Assembly (NCBI GenBank): GCA_032622095.1
Contig: CP136063.1
Coordinates: 277,815,426 to 277,879,425, forward strand
Length of the DNA stretch: 64,000 bases
DNA from: Siphonodentalium dalli
Lineage: Eukaryota > Mollusca > Scaphopoda > Gadilida > Siphonodentaliidae
Direction: 5' to 3'
A program made the translations under genes and the position numbers. This document shows, in pieces, positions 1 to 10,283 of this stretch (its first letter is position 1; each line of letters begins with the position of its first letter). The notes under the pieces were generated by a model. That model was not told the origin of the DNA. It ran no database searches and saw nothing but the letters and a program-made list of their open reading frames with translations.

Positions 1-138
1 TTCCCAGAAGATGAGGCCTAAGCAGAATGAGGACCCTGGCTAGTGTATTTGGTGATGCTAGACTGCTGTGCAGGGTAGCATAACTAAATTCACCCCTGGG
101 GACCTCATTCTGCAAATGCCAGACACACTAAATTCAGG
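1..138. mobile_element. Family C (hAT-like) MITE, right-end hairpin
   Basis: Contains the family C hairpin (GAATGAGG, CTAAATTCACCCCTGG, GACCTCATTCTGCAAATG) and the end GACACACTAAATTCAGG. The left part is cut by the window edge. Confidence 0.7.
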
Positions 139-420
139 TTAGAGAACAATACTTTATTTTAATAACACACACTGGCATGAGTGCTAGCTAAGCATTAGTT
201 CACACCTGTCAGTCTGATAAACATCTTAATTGATGACTGTGTGTGTATTTATATTAACTCTCTCTCTGTCTGTAGCTAATACAATTGACTTAATCTGCTG
301 GTGGGAGAGATCCTGTGAGTTAGGAGATGAGATAGGATGGAATGCTGTTGGTTGGGGGCAGGGTGGGGTTCTGGGTCATGTGGGGGAGGGTGATAATTTA
401 TTTTTTGTATGTTAAATTGA

Positions 421-1275
421 TCAAGGAGTTCCTGAATTTTTTATTTATTTTTTGGAATTATGGCCCTGGCTCCACCCCTATTTGACCCAGTGACCCAATT
501 TGAACAAATCTGAACCCCAGTCATTCAATGACCCCCCATACCAAATATAAACTAAATCTGCATAATGGTTCTAGACAAGAAGTCGTTATAAGAATTACCA
601 AGGAGGAATATAGTTATGGCCCTGGTTTCGCAACTATTTGACACAGTGACCTCATTTGAACAAATCTGAATGACAGTCACCTAGGGAACATCCACACCAA
701 ATATGATCAAAATGCAAAAATGTAATTTTTTGTTTTTAGAGTTATGTCCCTGGCTCTGTCCCTATTTGACCCGGTGACCCAATTTGAACAAATCTGATTC
801 CCAGTCACCCAAGGTCCCTCAGTACCAAATATAAGCTAAATCAACCCAATATTTTTTTTAGAAGAAGTCATTGTAAGAATTACTATGAGTTATGGCCCTG
901 GTTTCTCAACTAATTGACAGGGTGACCTCATTTGAACAAATCTGAACACCAGTCACCCAAGGACCCTCCATACCAAATATTAGCTAAATCGGCACAATGG
1001 TTATGGACAAGAAGTTGTTGTAAGAATTACTATGGAGGAATAGAGTTACTATTTGACCCAGTGACCTCATTTGAACAAATCTGAATGAGAGTCACCTAGG
1101 GAACATCCACACCAAATATGAACCAATTCGGTATGATGGTTTCAGAGGAGAAGATGTTTAAAAGTTGACGGACGGACGGACGGCTAGACGGCTGGCTAGA
1201 CGCACGGACGGACGGACGACGGACGAGGAGTGATGACTATAGCTCCACCGGAGACTTCGTCTCAGGTGAGCTAAA
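421..1275 (+). repeat. Tandem ~150-bp units ending in (GGAC)n, bivalve-type interspersed repeat
   Basis: The phrase AGTTATGGCCCTGG recurs at about 461, 612, 740 and 889 (a fifth, shortened unit near 1043), roughly every 150 bp. Units alternate between a GGCTC and a GGTTT version, giving a ~300-bp higher-order period. Each unit also carries GTGACC..TTTGAACAAATCTGA. The block ends in a (GACG/GGAC)n run at 1168-1225 and a short hairpin around GGAGACTTCGTCTC, then GGTGAGCTAAAAA. I know this layout from bivalve genomes; what it derives from is unknown to me. Confidence 0.8.
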
Positions 1276-1450
1276 AACATAACCCTTGCTTTACTAAATG
1301 GATTCTCCCACTCAGTTATAAGACTATACATTGGAATGGTCTATTATTCATTTGGAGGGGTTTTCAGGAAAAATAAGCAGACAACAATAATAGAAGATAA
1401 TAGAAGTGCAGAATGATTTCTATTCTTTTGAGGTAAATGTTCAGATAATA

Positions 1451-1908
1451 TGTGACCCGCCATATCAAATCCAGTCGTAAGTCAGGATTTTTTTAACCTG
1501 TGCCAATGCATTCTCTTATATATGCGAGTCGACCATAGGTCGCCTCGCATATATAAGAGAATGCATTGGCCTAACAATTTTTTACAATTTTAATAATTTT
1601 TTCTTGTATTTTTTAACAATTTTATAATTTTACCCACACAGAGCCCCAGACAAACATGAGCAGACGACACTCTTCTATATGCTTCTATATATGTGTGGGG
1701 CTCCCTGCAGGGTAATGGATGTTATTTAATTTATGTCCTAAAAATTGTAAGAAACATTTATTTTAAAAAAATGATAAAAAATTGTTAGGCCAATGCATTC
1801 TCTTATATATGCGAGGCGACCTATGGTCGACTCGCATATATAAGAGAATGCATTGGCACAGGGTAAAAAAATCCCGACTTACGAATGGATTTGATATGGC
1901 GGGTCACA
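1451..1908. mobile_element. TA-flanked mariner-like MITE carrying the shared double hairpin
   Basis: Terminal inverted repeats begin TGTGACCCGCCATATCAAAT and are flanked by TA on both sides. Inside are two hairpins in opposite orientation (1503-1576 and 1791-1856). They are the same ones found in the TTAA-flanked elements, with a third, imperfect stem-loop around 1633-1710. Confidence 0.8.
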
Positions 1909-1925
1909 TATGTTCAACAAACGAC

Positions 1926-2613
1926 TAGGGCTGCAACGATTCAGACCTTCATGATGTGATACGAATCGCGATTTTACTATCACGACATGATGCATATTTT
2001 TGGCAACTGATGGCTGTGATAATAAGATGAAATAATTAAAGACATATTATGTACTTGTTCGGGTGCATGAAATTGATAAGTTAGTAATCAGGCACTATGT
2101 CATTGGAGGAATTAAACATTCTACTAACACCGCCGAAAATCTGAAGCAAATCGACCATACCACTCCATTGAAAACATCGTCTGAACTACGCTCAAATGTA
2201 AATATTTACTACTCGATTCGGGACGCATCTATCGTCAATAAACTAATGAAAACGATTTCACCATCGAGAGTCACTGCATTTAATTAATAATTAGAATGGT
2301 GGTGTGTTTTGTCAATTTAGATATACTATTGTAAAAAAAACTACTTTGAACAAGATTATTTTCCATTTCTATATTTGATCACCCTACCGGAGTGTTTCAC
2401 ATCACTTTAAACATTTTTAGTACTAGTATGTATATTCTCATCAGTATTCACCTGAGAATATTCATGAGTGGAAAAGTTTTGGATCTCTGACTCTTGATAA
2501 CTCTGAATACATGAATTGTTTTTGCATCAGATCGCACCCTCCCAATACAATGTATCGCATCGAGAAGTTTAAAATGCGATGCATATGAATCGCAATGAAT
2601 AGTGGCAGCCCTA
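1926..2613. mobile_element. hAT-like non-autonomous element, 688 bp
   Basis: Ends are TAGGGCTGCAACGATTC and GGCAGCCCTA. Flanks CAAACGAC (1918-1925) and CAAATGAC (2614-2621) form an 8-bp duplication with one mismatch. Subterminal ATCGCGAT-like words are present. The short open frame 2063-2287 is unrecognised. Confidence 0.85.
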
Positions 2614-2665
2614 CAAATGACCATTTAAGGGATAACTAATCATCAATGAGTATTTAGTGTGGAAA

Positions 2666-3565
2666 GAAATTAACGGAGAAATCAGTGTAGCCATAAGATG
2701 TTCACCACAAGAAATTAACAGAGGAATCAGTGTAGCCATAAGATGTTCACCACAAGAAATTAACGGAGGAATCAATGTAGCCATAAGATGTTCACCACAA
2801 GAAATTAACGGAGGAATCAGTGTAGCCATAAGATGTTCACCACAAGAAATTAACGGAGAAATCAGTGTAGCCATAAGATGTTCACCACAAGAAATTAACA
2901 GAGGAATCAGTGTAGCCATAAGATGTTCACCACAAGAAATTAATGGAGGAATCAGTGTAGCCATAAGATGTTCACCACAAGAAATTAACAGAGGAATCAG
3001 TGTAGCCATAAGATGTTCACCACAAGAAATTAATGGAGGAATCAGTGTAGCCATAAGATGTTCACCACAAGAAATTAACGGAGGAATCAGTGTAGCCATA
3101 AGATGTTCACCACAAGAAATTAACGGAGGAATCAATGTAGCCATAAGATGTTCACCACAAGAAATTAACGGAGAAATCAGTGTAGCCATAAGATGTTCAC
3201 CACAAGAAATTAACGGAGAAATCAGTGTAGCCATAAGATGTTCACCACAAGAAATTAACGGAGGAATCAGTGTAGCCATAAGATGTTCGCCACAAGAAAT
3301 TAACAGAGGAATCTGTGTAGCCATAAGATGTTCACCACAAGAAATTAACGGAGAAATCAGTGTAGCCATAAGATGTTCACCACAAGAAATTAACGGAGGA
3401 ATCAGTGTAGCCATAAGATGTTCACCACAAGAAATTAACGGAGGAATCAGTGTAGCCATAAGATGTTCCCCACAAGAAATTAACGGAGGAATCAATGTAG
3501 CCATAAGATGTTCACCACAAGAAATTAACGGAGGAATCAATGTAGCCATAAGATGTTCACCACAA
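2666..3565. repeat. 45-bp tandem array, exactly 20 units, open on both strands
   Basis: The unit starts GAAATTAACGGAGGAATC and ends GTTCACCACAA, and 20 units fill exactly 900 bp with no length change. Since 45 is 15 codons, one plus frame reads EINGGISVAIRCSPQ repeatedly. One minus frame reads MATLIPPLISCGEHL repeatedly, with an ATG in every unit. Variation is confined to a few bases (GGAGG/GGAGA/AGAGG, CAGT/CAAT), and none makes a stop. There is no ATG in the plus frame and no gene context, so I treat it as a minisatellite. Confidence 0.95.
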
Positions 3566-4319
3566 GAAAAGAAAAGTACGCAATCTTCCTAAAACCCAAG
3601 AGATGCCAATAGTTGTTGGATAATTTTCACCATCTTGAAAGGTAAAAATGCTGGTTTTCTTGTGCATATCTTATAATTGCAAATAGCAATCAGAAGATCT
3701 TGAATTTAAGGGTATAAGTTGATCATTTTTAGTTGAAAGTCCATCATATTTGTTGGTTTTGGGAAAATTATCCCTATTTTCAGACAAACTCTCATGTTGT
3801 AGAGTTGGGTCCACATCAAATCGATCCATATCTGATCACAACTTCATAATAACAATTGAATTGGAACTTTAAAATATTTTCAGTCATCCATGGACAAAGT
3901 TGACAGAGTAGTCATTCGACTGTCGTGGGTGTATATTTAACGTCTTTCTTTTTATTTACTGTAAAATATTTTTGTTTAATAGCTTGTGTTCCCAATGTAT
4001 CGCTACTTACTGTATACATCCATCAGTAAGCCAAGGGCCCATGAATTTTTTTACACAAAAACTAGGGACTGGGATTGTCTTCGATGGCCCCCACATGCAA
4101 AATCTGAGTTTGCATTCATGTTGATAATTTACTATCATGTTTTATATGAATCATGATGTATATTATTTTATTTAATGAAATAATCTGTTTTGTGTTTTAT
4201 TATGTTAGAGTAAATATTTGAAATAAGACACAAAGATCATTTTATATATTGTAATACAGCATTTTGAGAAATTAACGTATTTTTGTGAATGAATTTTTGT
4301 CATCTTCATTCAGAGTTAA

Positions 4320-4690
4320 CCCTTTACCCAACAAACCGGCCAAATAAAGCTTCAACAGCCTAAAATATCTTTGGTCTGTCTCAATAGAACCATACAAATA
4401 TGGATATCATTGGAACCGGCTCCTTGACCACATTGTGATAGTTACAGTTATGCCCTGTGCCAATGCATTCTCTTATATATGCGAGTCGACCTATATATAT
4501 AAGAGAATGCATTGGCCTAAAACAAAACTTTTTTTAACACTTTTTACCATTTTTTCTTACATTCTTTAACAATTTTATAATTTTTAATGTATTAAGCCAA
4601 TGCATTCTCTTATATATGCGAGGCGACCTATGGTCGACTCGCATATATAAGAGAATGCATTGGCACAGGGCCCTTCTGTTGGGTAAAGGG
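4320..4690. mobile_element. pB-1 piggyBac-like MITE (copy a)
   Basis: Flanked by TTAA (4316-4319, 4691-4694). Ends are CCCTTTACCCAACA and TGTTGGGTAAAGGG. Carries both shared hairpins; the first has lost part of one arm (4459-4518). Confidence 0.88.
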
Positions 4691-4997
4691 TTAACCTGAC
4701 ATCAATGTATACCCCACCTCTAAGTTCTAAAATTGGGGATGGGCTTATCTACGTGCTCCACCCCATGACTTTTTTGGGAGCAAAAACATAGACTTCAGCT
4801 TATCCTCAGGAATGGGCTTACTGACGGGTGTATGACATTTGTATGTGATGTGACACCACTGTAAACAACTGTATACTATGCAATCACCCACACGAAATAA
4901 AGATTATTCCTCAGTAGGTCCAATAAATCAGAGGTGCTGATTGATTCATCAACTAGAAGCCAGTCACCATTATCTTAACACAATAAGATTGAGGAAG

Positions 4998-5443
4998 CAA
5001 GTCTGCAAATAGCGTGTCTGTCATTTGGAGAATGAGGTCCACAGAGGGTGAATTTAGTGATGCTATCCCGCAAAGCAGGCTAGCATCACCAAATTCACCC
5101 TCTGGAGACCTCATTCTGCTTATGCCTAATCTTCTGGGAAGTATCTATAGTATTAAATTAACATTGTTTTTAGTTACATTTCCCTTCTAGGTAGTTTCTA
5201 TATCCCCTAATTTGCAGAAGATAAAATTCATAATTGAGGTGCCCAATGGGTGAACATCACCAACTTCAACTGGGGAACTTCAATCTGATCGTAGGTCTGC
5301 CATAGCAGTTGAGGGCCTTAGCAGAATGAGATCCCCAGAGGGTGAATTTATTGATGCTAGCCCGCTATGCGGGGTAGCATCACTAAATTCACCCTCTGGG
5401 GGACCTCATTCTGCAAATGACAGACACGCTATTTGCAGGCCTG
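4998..5443. mobile_element. Family C hAT-like MITE, complete, 446 bp
   Basis: Perfect 8-bp duplication TGAGGAAG (4990-4997, 5444-5451). Ends are CAAGTCTGCAAATAGCGTG and its inverted counterpart. Each end is itself a ~110-bp hairpin (GAATGAGGTCC...GGTGAATTTAGTGATGCTA...), separated by a ~170-bp single-copy centre. Confidence 0.9.
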
Positions 5444-5539
5444 TGAGGAAGATATCTTAGCCGCGGTCATCCAATATCCTGTCCACTTTGTGTGTCTGCT
5501 TGAGCAATATTTAGATTATGGATGGAAATGTAATGGGCT

Positions 5540-5652
5540 GATGCCCCTCTGAGTCTCACGAATCGGACTCAGAGACCGATGCCCATTCGAGACTCACGAT
5601 CGGAAACCTGAGACTGATGCCCTCTAGGGACTCACGCATTAGACCCAGGGTG
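5540..5652. repeat. 38-bp tandem repeat, three degenerate units
   Basis: GATGCCC recurs at 5540, 5578 and 5616, each followed by a diverged CTGAGNCTCACG-type segment. From 5659 to 5728 a TTTGGCAAA-rich stretch resembles subterminal DNA of the hAT relatives near 29.2 kb. The rest to 6270 is unassigned. Confidence 0.6.
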
Positions 5653-6270
5653 TGCCATGCTGCTTGCCAAGTGAAATAATTATTTTAATTTGGCAAAAAT
5701 TATTTTCATTTGGCAAGTGATATCTGATTCCACAATAAAGTAGAAACTATTTATCAAGAAATCAAACCATCCATGTTATGAAAGCCTCATGCCAAATGTT
5801 CGTACATGGTAACAATTCAAAGATCATTCAAGGTCATTTTGCAAGAATTTTGAAGATATATTAATACATGGACTATATATATGCCTTGAAAAAACTTTTC
5901 ATTGTGAAATTAAACAAGGAACACTCTTTATTGTTCCATGCACAGAGGATTCTGGGTAAAACAGGCTGAAGCATTATTTATTCGCTTAGTGGACACTTCT
6001 ACAGATCATTTGTATTTTGGTGGGATATATATTTTTCGTCCTATTTTATGATATAGCTCATGAATATAACTGGTTATTGATGCCTCAAAAAAGAGTGGCA
6101 TAGACCCCCCTCCCCATGCTCAGTTTGGAGAGGAGAAATACTAAATATTTGTATGGATGGATAATTTTGTTATTTTCTAAATTCAAGAAGGACCATCACT
6201 CTGAGGAAATCAATAGACAAAACCCATTGTATCCTTTCCGTCATATTGACCTATCACTAGTCCAAAGATA

Positions 6271-6455
6271 CAGTAATGGCCTAAATAATTGACTCCTTAA
6301 CCACAGCAGAATTATGGGTAATTTTTCAGGATTTAGTCGAAAATATGGCAGAGAGCTTTCCGGTGAATGGCAACAAGCCATATTTCCGACTAAATCCTTA
6401 AAAGTTAGCCATAATTCTGCTGTGGTTAAGGAGTCGATTATTTAGGCCATTACTG
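6271..6455. mobile_element. Family D palindromic MITE (copy 1)
   Basis: TA-flanked. Ends are CAGTAATGGCCTAAATAATT and its complement. The element folds into one long hairpin with a short loop near AGAGAGCTTTCCGG. Confidence 0.85.
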
Positions 6456-6734
6456 TATTCAAATACAACTGTTGGTGCTTGAGTAACAATGCCAATAGTG
6501 AAGCACTGATGGAGAATACGGTTATCTCTGACAAAAACAGACATGGACAAAATCAGTTTCCTTCTATCAATCATGGTCTGTTAGCATTCCAAACAACATT
6601 CAAATCTGACCATTGTCTCATTGATACTGGAGTTACAATGGAAAATGTATGAAAATTAAATATACTAGTACTTTTAAGTCCAACAAGGGCTCTAACTTCT
6701 GATAACAATCATGCCCAGTTATAAAACCATTGTT

Positions 6735-7095
6735 GATAAAAGCAGACGACAGACAGGAAAAAGATAATACAAGAGCAGAACGATTCATATTAATTGGTGG
6801 GGAAATGTTCACATAATAACTACAGTAATGCCCTAATTAATCTAATCGACTCTTTAACCACAGCAGAATTATGGGTAACTTTTCAGGATTTAGTCGGAAA
6901 TATGGCTTGTTGCCATTCATCGGAAAGCTCTCCCCGAGAGCTTTCCGATGAATGGCAACAAGCCATATTTCCGACTAAATCCTGAAAAGTTACCCATAAT
7001 TCTGCTGTGATTATGGAGTCGATTAATTAGGGCATTACTATACTACAAAACGACCTTGTTGAACTTATTATCTGAATATTTCCTGGGATAACTAA
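6735..7095. mobile_element. pB-4 MITE fragment (copy c) with family D inside
   Basis: AAGCAGACGACAGACAGG and GGGGAAATGTTCACATAATA precede, and GTTGAACTTATTATCTGAA follows, the family D insertion 6823-7040. Ends are eroded. Confidence 0.6.
6823..7040. mobile_element. Family D palindromic MITE (copy 2)
   Basis: TA-flanked and almost perfectly self-complementary over 218 bp, with the stem turning at CTCTCCCCGAGAG. Inserted in pB-4 copy c. Confidence 0.9.
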
Positions 7096-7486
7096 ATTCC
7101 CAGGTTATTTGAGTCTATAAAGGAATTACGACATAGGAGAGATGCCATAGTATAGAAGATGATAATGTCACCAGGTCTAGACTTGTGAGTTTCTACTGAA
7201 AAATGTGAACAAGAATTGACGTCTCAGCTTCAAGTGCTCAAATAAACATTTATGCGTCAAAGATAAGATATTGGGAAGAAATGAAGCATCGGTAACGGAG
7301 GAGGCAGATAATTACTGACGAATAGAGCAATCAATAGCGTAGAATTGACTGGATTTGTGTTGTCTCCCGTCTGTAGAATAAACTATTACAATCCAATGGT
7401 AAACAGTGTGAGATAATAGATAGCCGCTTATATGGACCAATGGAAGCATGCAATTAAAAATGTCGAGCTTTGGTAACAGACCTTAA

Positions 7487-7754
7487 CCCTTTCATGCCGG
7501 TAGCTACGCTGGTGCAGCATTAAATACCCTGTGCCAGTGCATTCTCTTATATATGCGAGTCTCCCATAGGGAGCCTCTCATATATAAGAGAATGCACTGG
7601 TTTACAAGGTCAAAGTAGATATTGCTAGGCCAATGTATTCTCTTATATACGTGAGGCTCCCTTTGGGAGATTCTCATATACATGTACATGTATAACAGAA
7701 TGCATTGGCACAGGGTTTTTCGCAATATTTCACGAAGCTCCAGTCATGAAAGGG
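7487..7754. mobile_element. pB-2 piggyBac-like MITE (copy a)
   Basis: TTAA on both sides (7483-7486, 7755-7758). Ends are CCCTTTCATGCCGGTAGCT and CTCCAGTCATGAAAGGG. Two hairpins. The outer arm of the first is CCAGTGCATTCTC with matching CACTGG, and the second has CCAATG with CATTGG. The right TTAA is shared with the next element. Confidence 0.88.
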
Positions 7755-7758
7755 TTAA

Positions 7759-7950
7759 CCCTTTTGTGACTAACTAATTGTTGTCGGGCAGTTCATTTGG
7801 GAAACGTTCAGATAATAAGTTCAACAGCCAAATGGCTGAGTAGGAGTCTTCTGCACTGGTATTACCAATACACCCCTCCAAATGAATAATATATCATTCC
7901 TCTGTATAACTTTCATAATTGAATGGAAAAACCCATTCATTAATAAAGGG
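7759..7950. mobile_element. pB-4 MITE (copy b), abutting pB-2 copy a
   Basis: Begins CCCTTTTGTGACTAACTAA directly after the shared TTAA. Contains AACGTTCAGATAATAAGTTC and CCAAATGAATAATATATCAT, and ends near AATAAAGGG. Confidence 0.65.
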
Positions 7951-7987
7951 ATAAATTGAATATGTCCAGCTTTGGACCAAGACCGTA

Positions 7988-8276
7988 AACCATTAGTGAC
8001 TAAATACACATGTACTTGTTGATGAGTACAGTAATGCCCTAAATAATTGACTCCTTAACCACAGCAGAATTATGGGTAATTTTTCAGGATTTATTTGGAA
8101 ATATGACCTGTTGCCATTCATTGGAAAGCTCTCATAATCCCATAATTCTGCTGTGGTTAAGGAGTCGATTATTTAGGGCATTACTGTAGTTCACTTGGGG
8201 AAATGTTCAGATAGTAAGTTCAACAAACGGCCACACATGTAGATAGATATCTGAAGTTATATGAACAGGAATCATA
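7988..8276. mobile_element. pB-4 MITE fragment (copy d)
   Basis: TGACTAAATACACATG and GTTGATGAG, then family D (8029-8186), then GTTCACTTGGGGAAATGTTC and GTAAGTTCAACAAACGGCC. The right half is lost at the next family D copy. Confidence 0.55.
8029..8186. mobile_element. Family D palindromic MITE (copy 3)
   Basis: TA-flanked. The stem is shortened: the right arm lacks most of the inner segment after AAAGCTCTCATAATCC. Confidence 0.8.
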
Positions 8277-8508
8277 CAGTAATGCCCTAAATAATCGACT
8301 TCTTAACCACAGCAGAATTATGGGTAACTTTTCAGGATTTAGTCGGAAATATGGCTTGTTGCCATTCATCGGAAAGCTCTCACTGAGAGCTTTCCGATGA
8401 AGTGAGAGCTTTCCGATGAATGGCAACAAGCCATATTTCCGACTAAATCCTGAAAAGTTACCCATAATTCTGCTGTGGTTAAGGAGTCGATTATTTAGGG
8501 CATTAATG
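8277..8508. mobile_element. Family D palindromic MITE (copy 4)
   Basis: TA-flanked, 232 bp. The inner segment GAGAGCTTTCCGATGAA is repeated at the loop, so the palindrome has a small tandem duplication at its centre. Confidence 0.88.
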
Positions 8509-8664
8509 TATGTTTTCTGTTTAACTATGCAATATTAACCAAGTGAACCAATCTCTAATAATTTAACACAATATGCATGTTCAGAGAAATATCGCGGATG
8601 CATATTAAACTCCTACTTCATCATCACCCACCCAAAATTCACATCAATTTGTCAATAATAGGGA

Positions 8665-8742
8665 CACCACTGATATTCAAAGATATTCGATTTGAGGGTC
8701 CTTATTTGGTATCAACATCAAATCGAATATTCGCAGGGCCCT
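8665..8742. repeat. Short hAT-like remnant with AATATTCG inverted repeats
   Basis: AAGATATTCGATTTGA is mirrored by TCAAATCGAATATTCG and the piece ends CGCAGGGCCCTA. The same terminus type is seen at 60545-60599 (ATATTCGCAGGACCCTA). Confidence 0.5.
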
Positions 8743-8749
8743 AAGTTAA

Positions 8750-9135
8750 TCCTTTCTATACTAAATACTCATTGGCGAGTAGATCCCTTCGTAATCATTT
8801 GTCACCACAAAAAATATTAATTTTCTGCACTTACATGTATACTATATTTTGTCTGTTTGTTGTCTGCTTTTATTACCTGAACATCCCTCCAGACATACAG
8901 TAATGCCCAAAGTAATCGACTCCTTAAACACAGCAAAATTATGGGTAACTTTTCAGGATTTAATCGGAAATATGGCAACAAGCCATATTTCTGACTAAAT
9001 CCTGAAAAGTTACCCATAATTCTGCTGTGTTTAAGGAGTCGATTACTTAGGGAATTACATGTACTGCATAATAGACTATTCCAATGTATAATATTTTCTT
9101 GACTGAATGGGAGAATCCATTTAGAGTATGAAGAG
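8750..9135. mobile_element. pB-4 MITE (copy e) with family D inside
   Basis: TTAA at 8746-8749 and 9136-9139. CTATACTAAATACTCATTGG on the left, and GGGAGAATCCATTTAGAG on the right. Family D copy 5 (8898-9061) sits inside. Confidence 0.75.
8898..9061. mobile_element. Family D palindromic MITE (copy 5)
   Basis: Flanked by TA (right end TG/TA slightly eroded), 164 bp, with a very short loop because the ATTCATCGG segment is missing from both arms. Confidence 0.82.
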
Positions 9136-9161
9136 TTAAATTGAATATGTCCTGATTCTGT

Positions 9162-9860
9162 CCCAGACCTTAATAACATTATTCAGCCGATGTCATCTGG
9201 AAACCTGCCACAAAAGAGGATTGGAATGAAAATGAAAAATTCATGATCCAATCTGTCTTAATGAAATGGAGTTTTATATTTTTTTATATGTGGCAGGTGG
9301 CTTTGTTGTTTGCGTGTTGGCGTGTATTGCCGCCTTCTTTACCAGTAGTTGTCTGTGTCTGTTCTATATCCTGATATTCGTCACAATGATTTTGGGTTGT
9401 CATGGAAACATAATTTTATGGGCATGTCCAATATTATTACATCTTGATTATTCACATTCTGATGTTTGCATGATAACAACAATAAAACAGCTAGCAATTC
9501 TGTCTGGGGCCAGCATGAAAAAAAGTCAATAGATTTCTCTTATCTTTCGTGTGAGATTTCATAAGATTTTCTCAATCTTAAGAGCCAAGCTTTTCAGATA
9601 CTAGTAAAGTTCTAATGACCCTCTGATTGTTATACTATTTTGTAGAACTGAGCACTAATTTAATTTGTGACGAGGCCTCAACTTGATACAAGTATCAACA
9701 GATTTGTTACATTCTTGGTATTAGATTTCATATTTAACAATCAACCCATCCAGAAATGTTGGCATTGTGAATAAATCCCATGTAGAGTCGTAATTTAATT
9801 TTTTCTCTGAAAAATTCAGTGTGAGTCATGAGAATGTGCACCAATGTGAGCCCTGCATAA
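9162..9860. other. Unassigned intronic stretch
   Basis: No repeat or splice pattern recognised. It contains a hydrophobic 88-codon open frame (9266-9532) with no recognisable motif, which I regard as chance in AT-rich DNA. Confidence 0.5.
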
Positions 9861-9867
9861 ACATTAA

Positions 9868-10274
9868 CCCTTTCAGTGCCAGGGGCCGATCTCATCGGCC
9901 CTAATTTACGGTCTGTAAAATCGGCCCTTTTTTGGGTATGCTTAAGCATGCTATAGCGAATTTAAAAACAAACTGGATAAAACCTTAGGGGCATGTTATA
10001 ACTCAAAACTATCACCAAGTATTCATAGTAATAATTTTGATGCCCATGAAAAACGTAAGATTCCCTGCCACTAAACCTACAAAATAAGTTTGTTAAAGAA
10101 TATAAGAATTTTTTTTTTAAATTGGAAAAAATAATAACAAATGTTGAATTTTTTTTAGGCCAATGCATTCTCTTATATATGCGAGGCGACCTATGGTCGA
10201 CTCGCATATATAAGAGAATGCATTGGCAAAGGGTAAATGGGTTGATACAAAAATCGGACCTGGCACTGAAAGGG
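9868..10274. mobile_element. pB-3 piggyBac-like MITE (copy a)
   Basis: TTAA 9864-9867 and 10275-10278. Ends are CCCTTTCAGTGCCAGGGG and CCTGGCACTGAAAGGG. Subterminal GGCCGAT. Only the right hairpin (10159-10226) is present. Confidence 0.88.
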
Positions 10275-10283
10275 TTAAACAAG

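Larger units (their letters stand above)
1283..2665. mobile_element. pB-4 MITE (copy a), split by two nested elements
   Basis: The left part (ACTAAATGGATTCTCC, TTCAGATAATA) matches other pB-4 copies. The right part (CATCAATGAGTATTTAGTG) resumes after insertions 1451-1908 and 1926-2613. The right end abuts the 45-bp array. Confidence 0.7.

Noticed and set aside
2666-3565. CRISPR-like array or coding gene
   Set aside because: The 45-bp units are contiguous with no spacers, the genome is eukaryotic, and openness of the frames follows from a stop-free unit of 3n length.
9266-9532. 88-codon ORF with several apparent membrane segments
   Set aside because: T-rich strand of intron 3; no family pattern and no exon signals.
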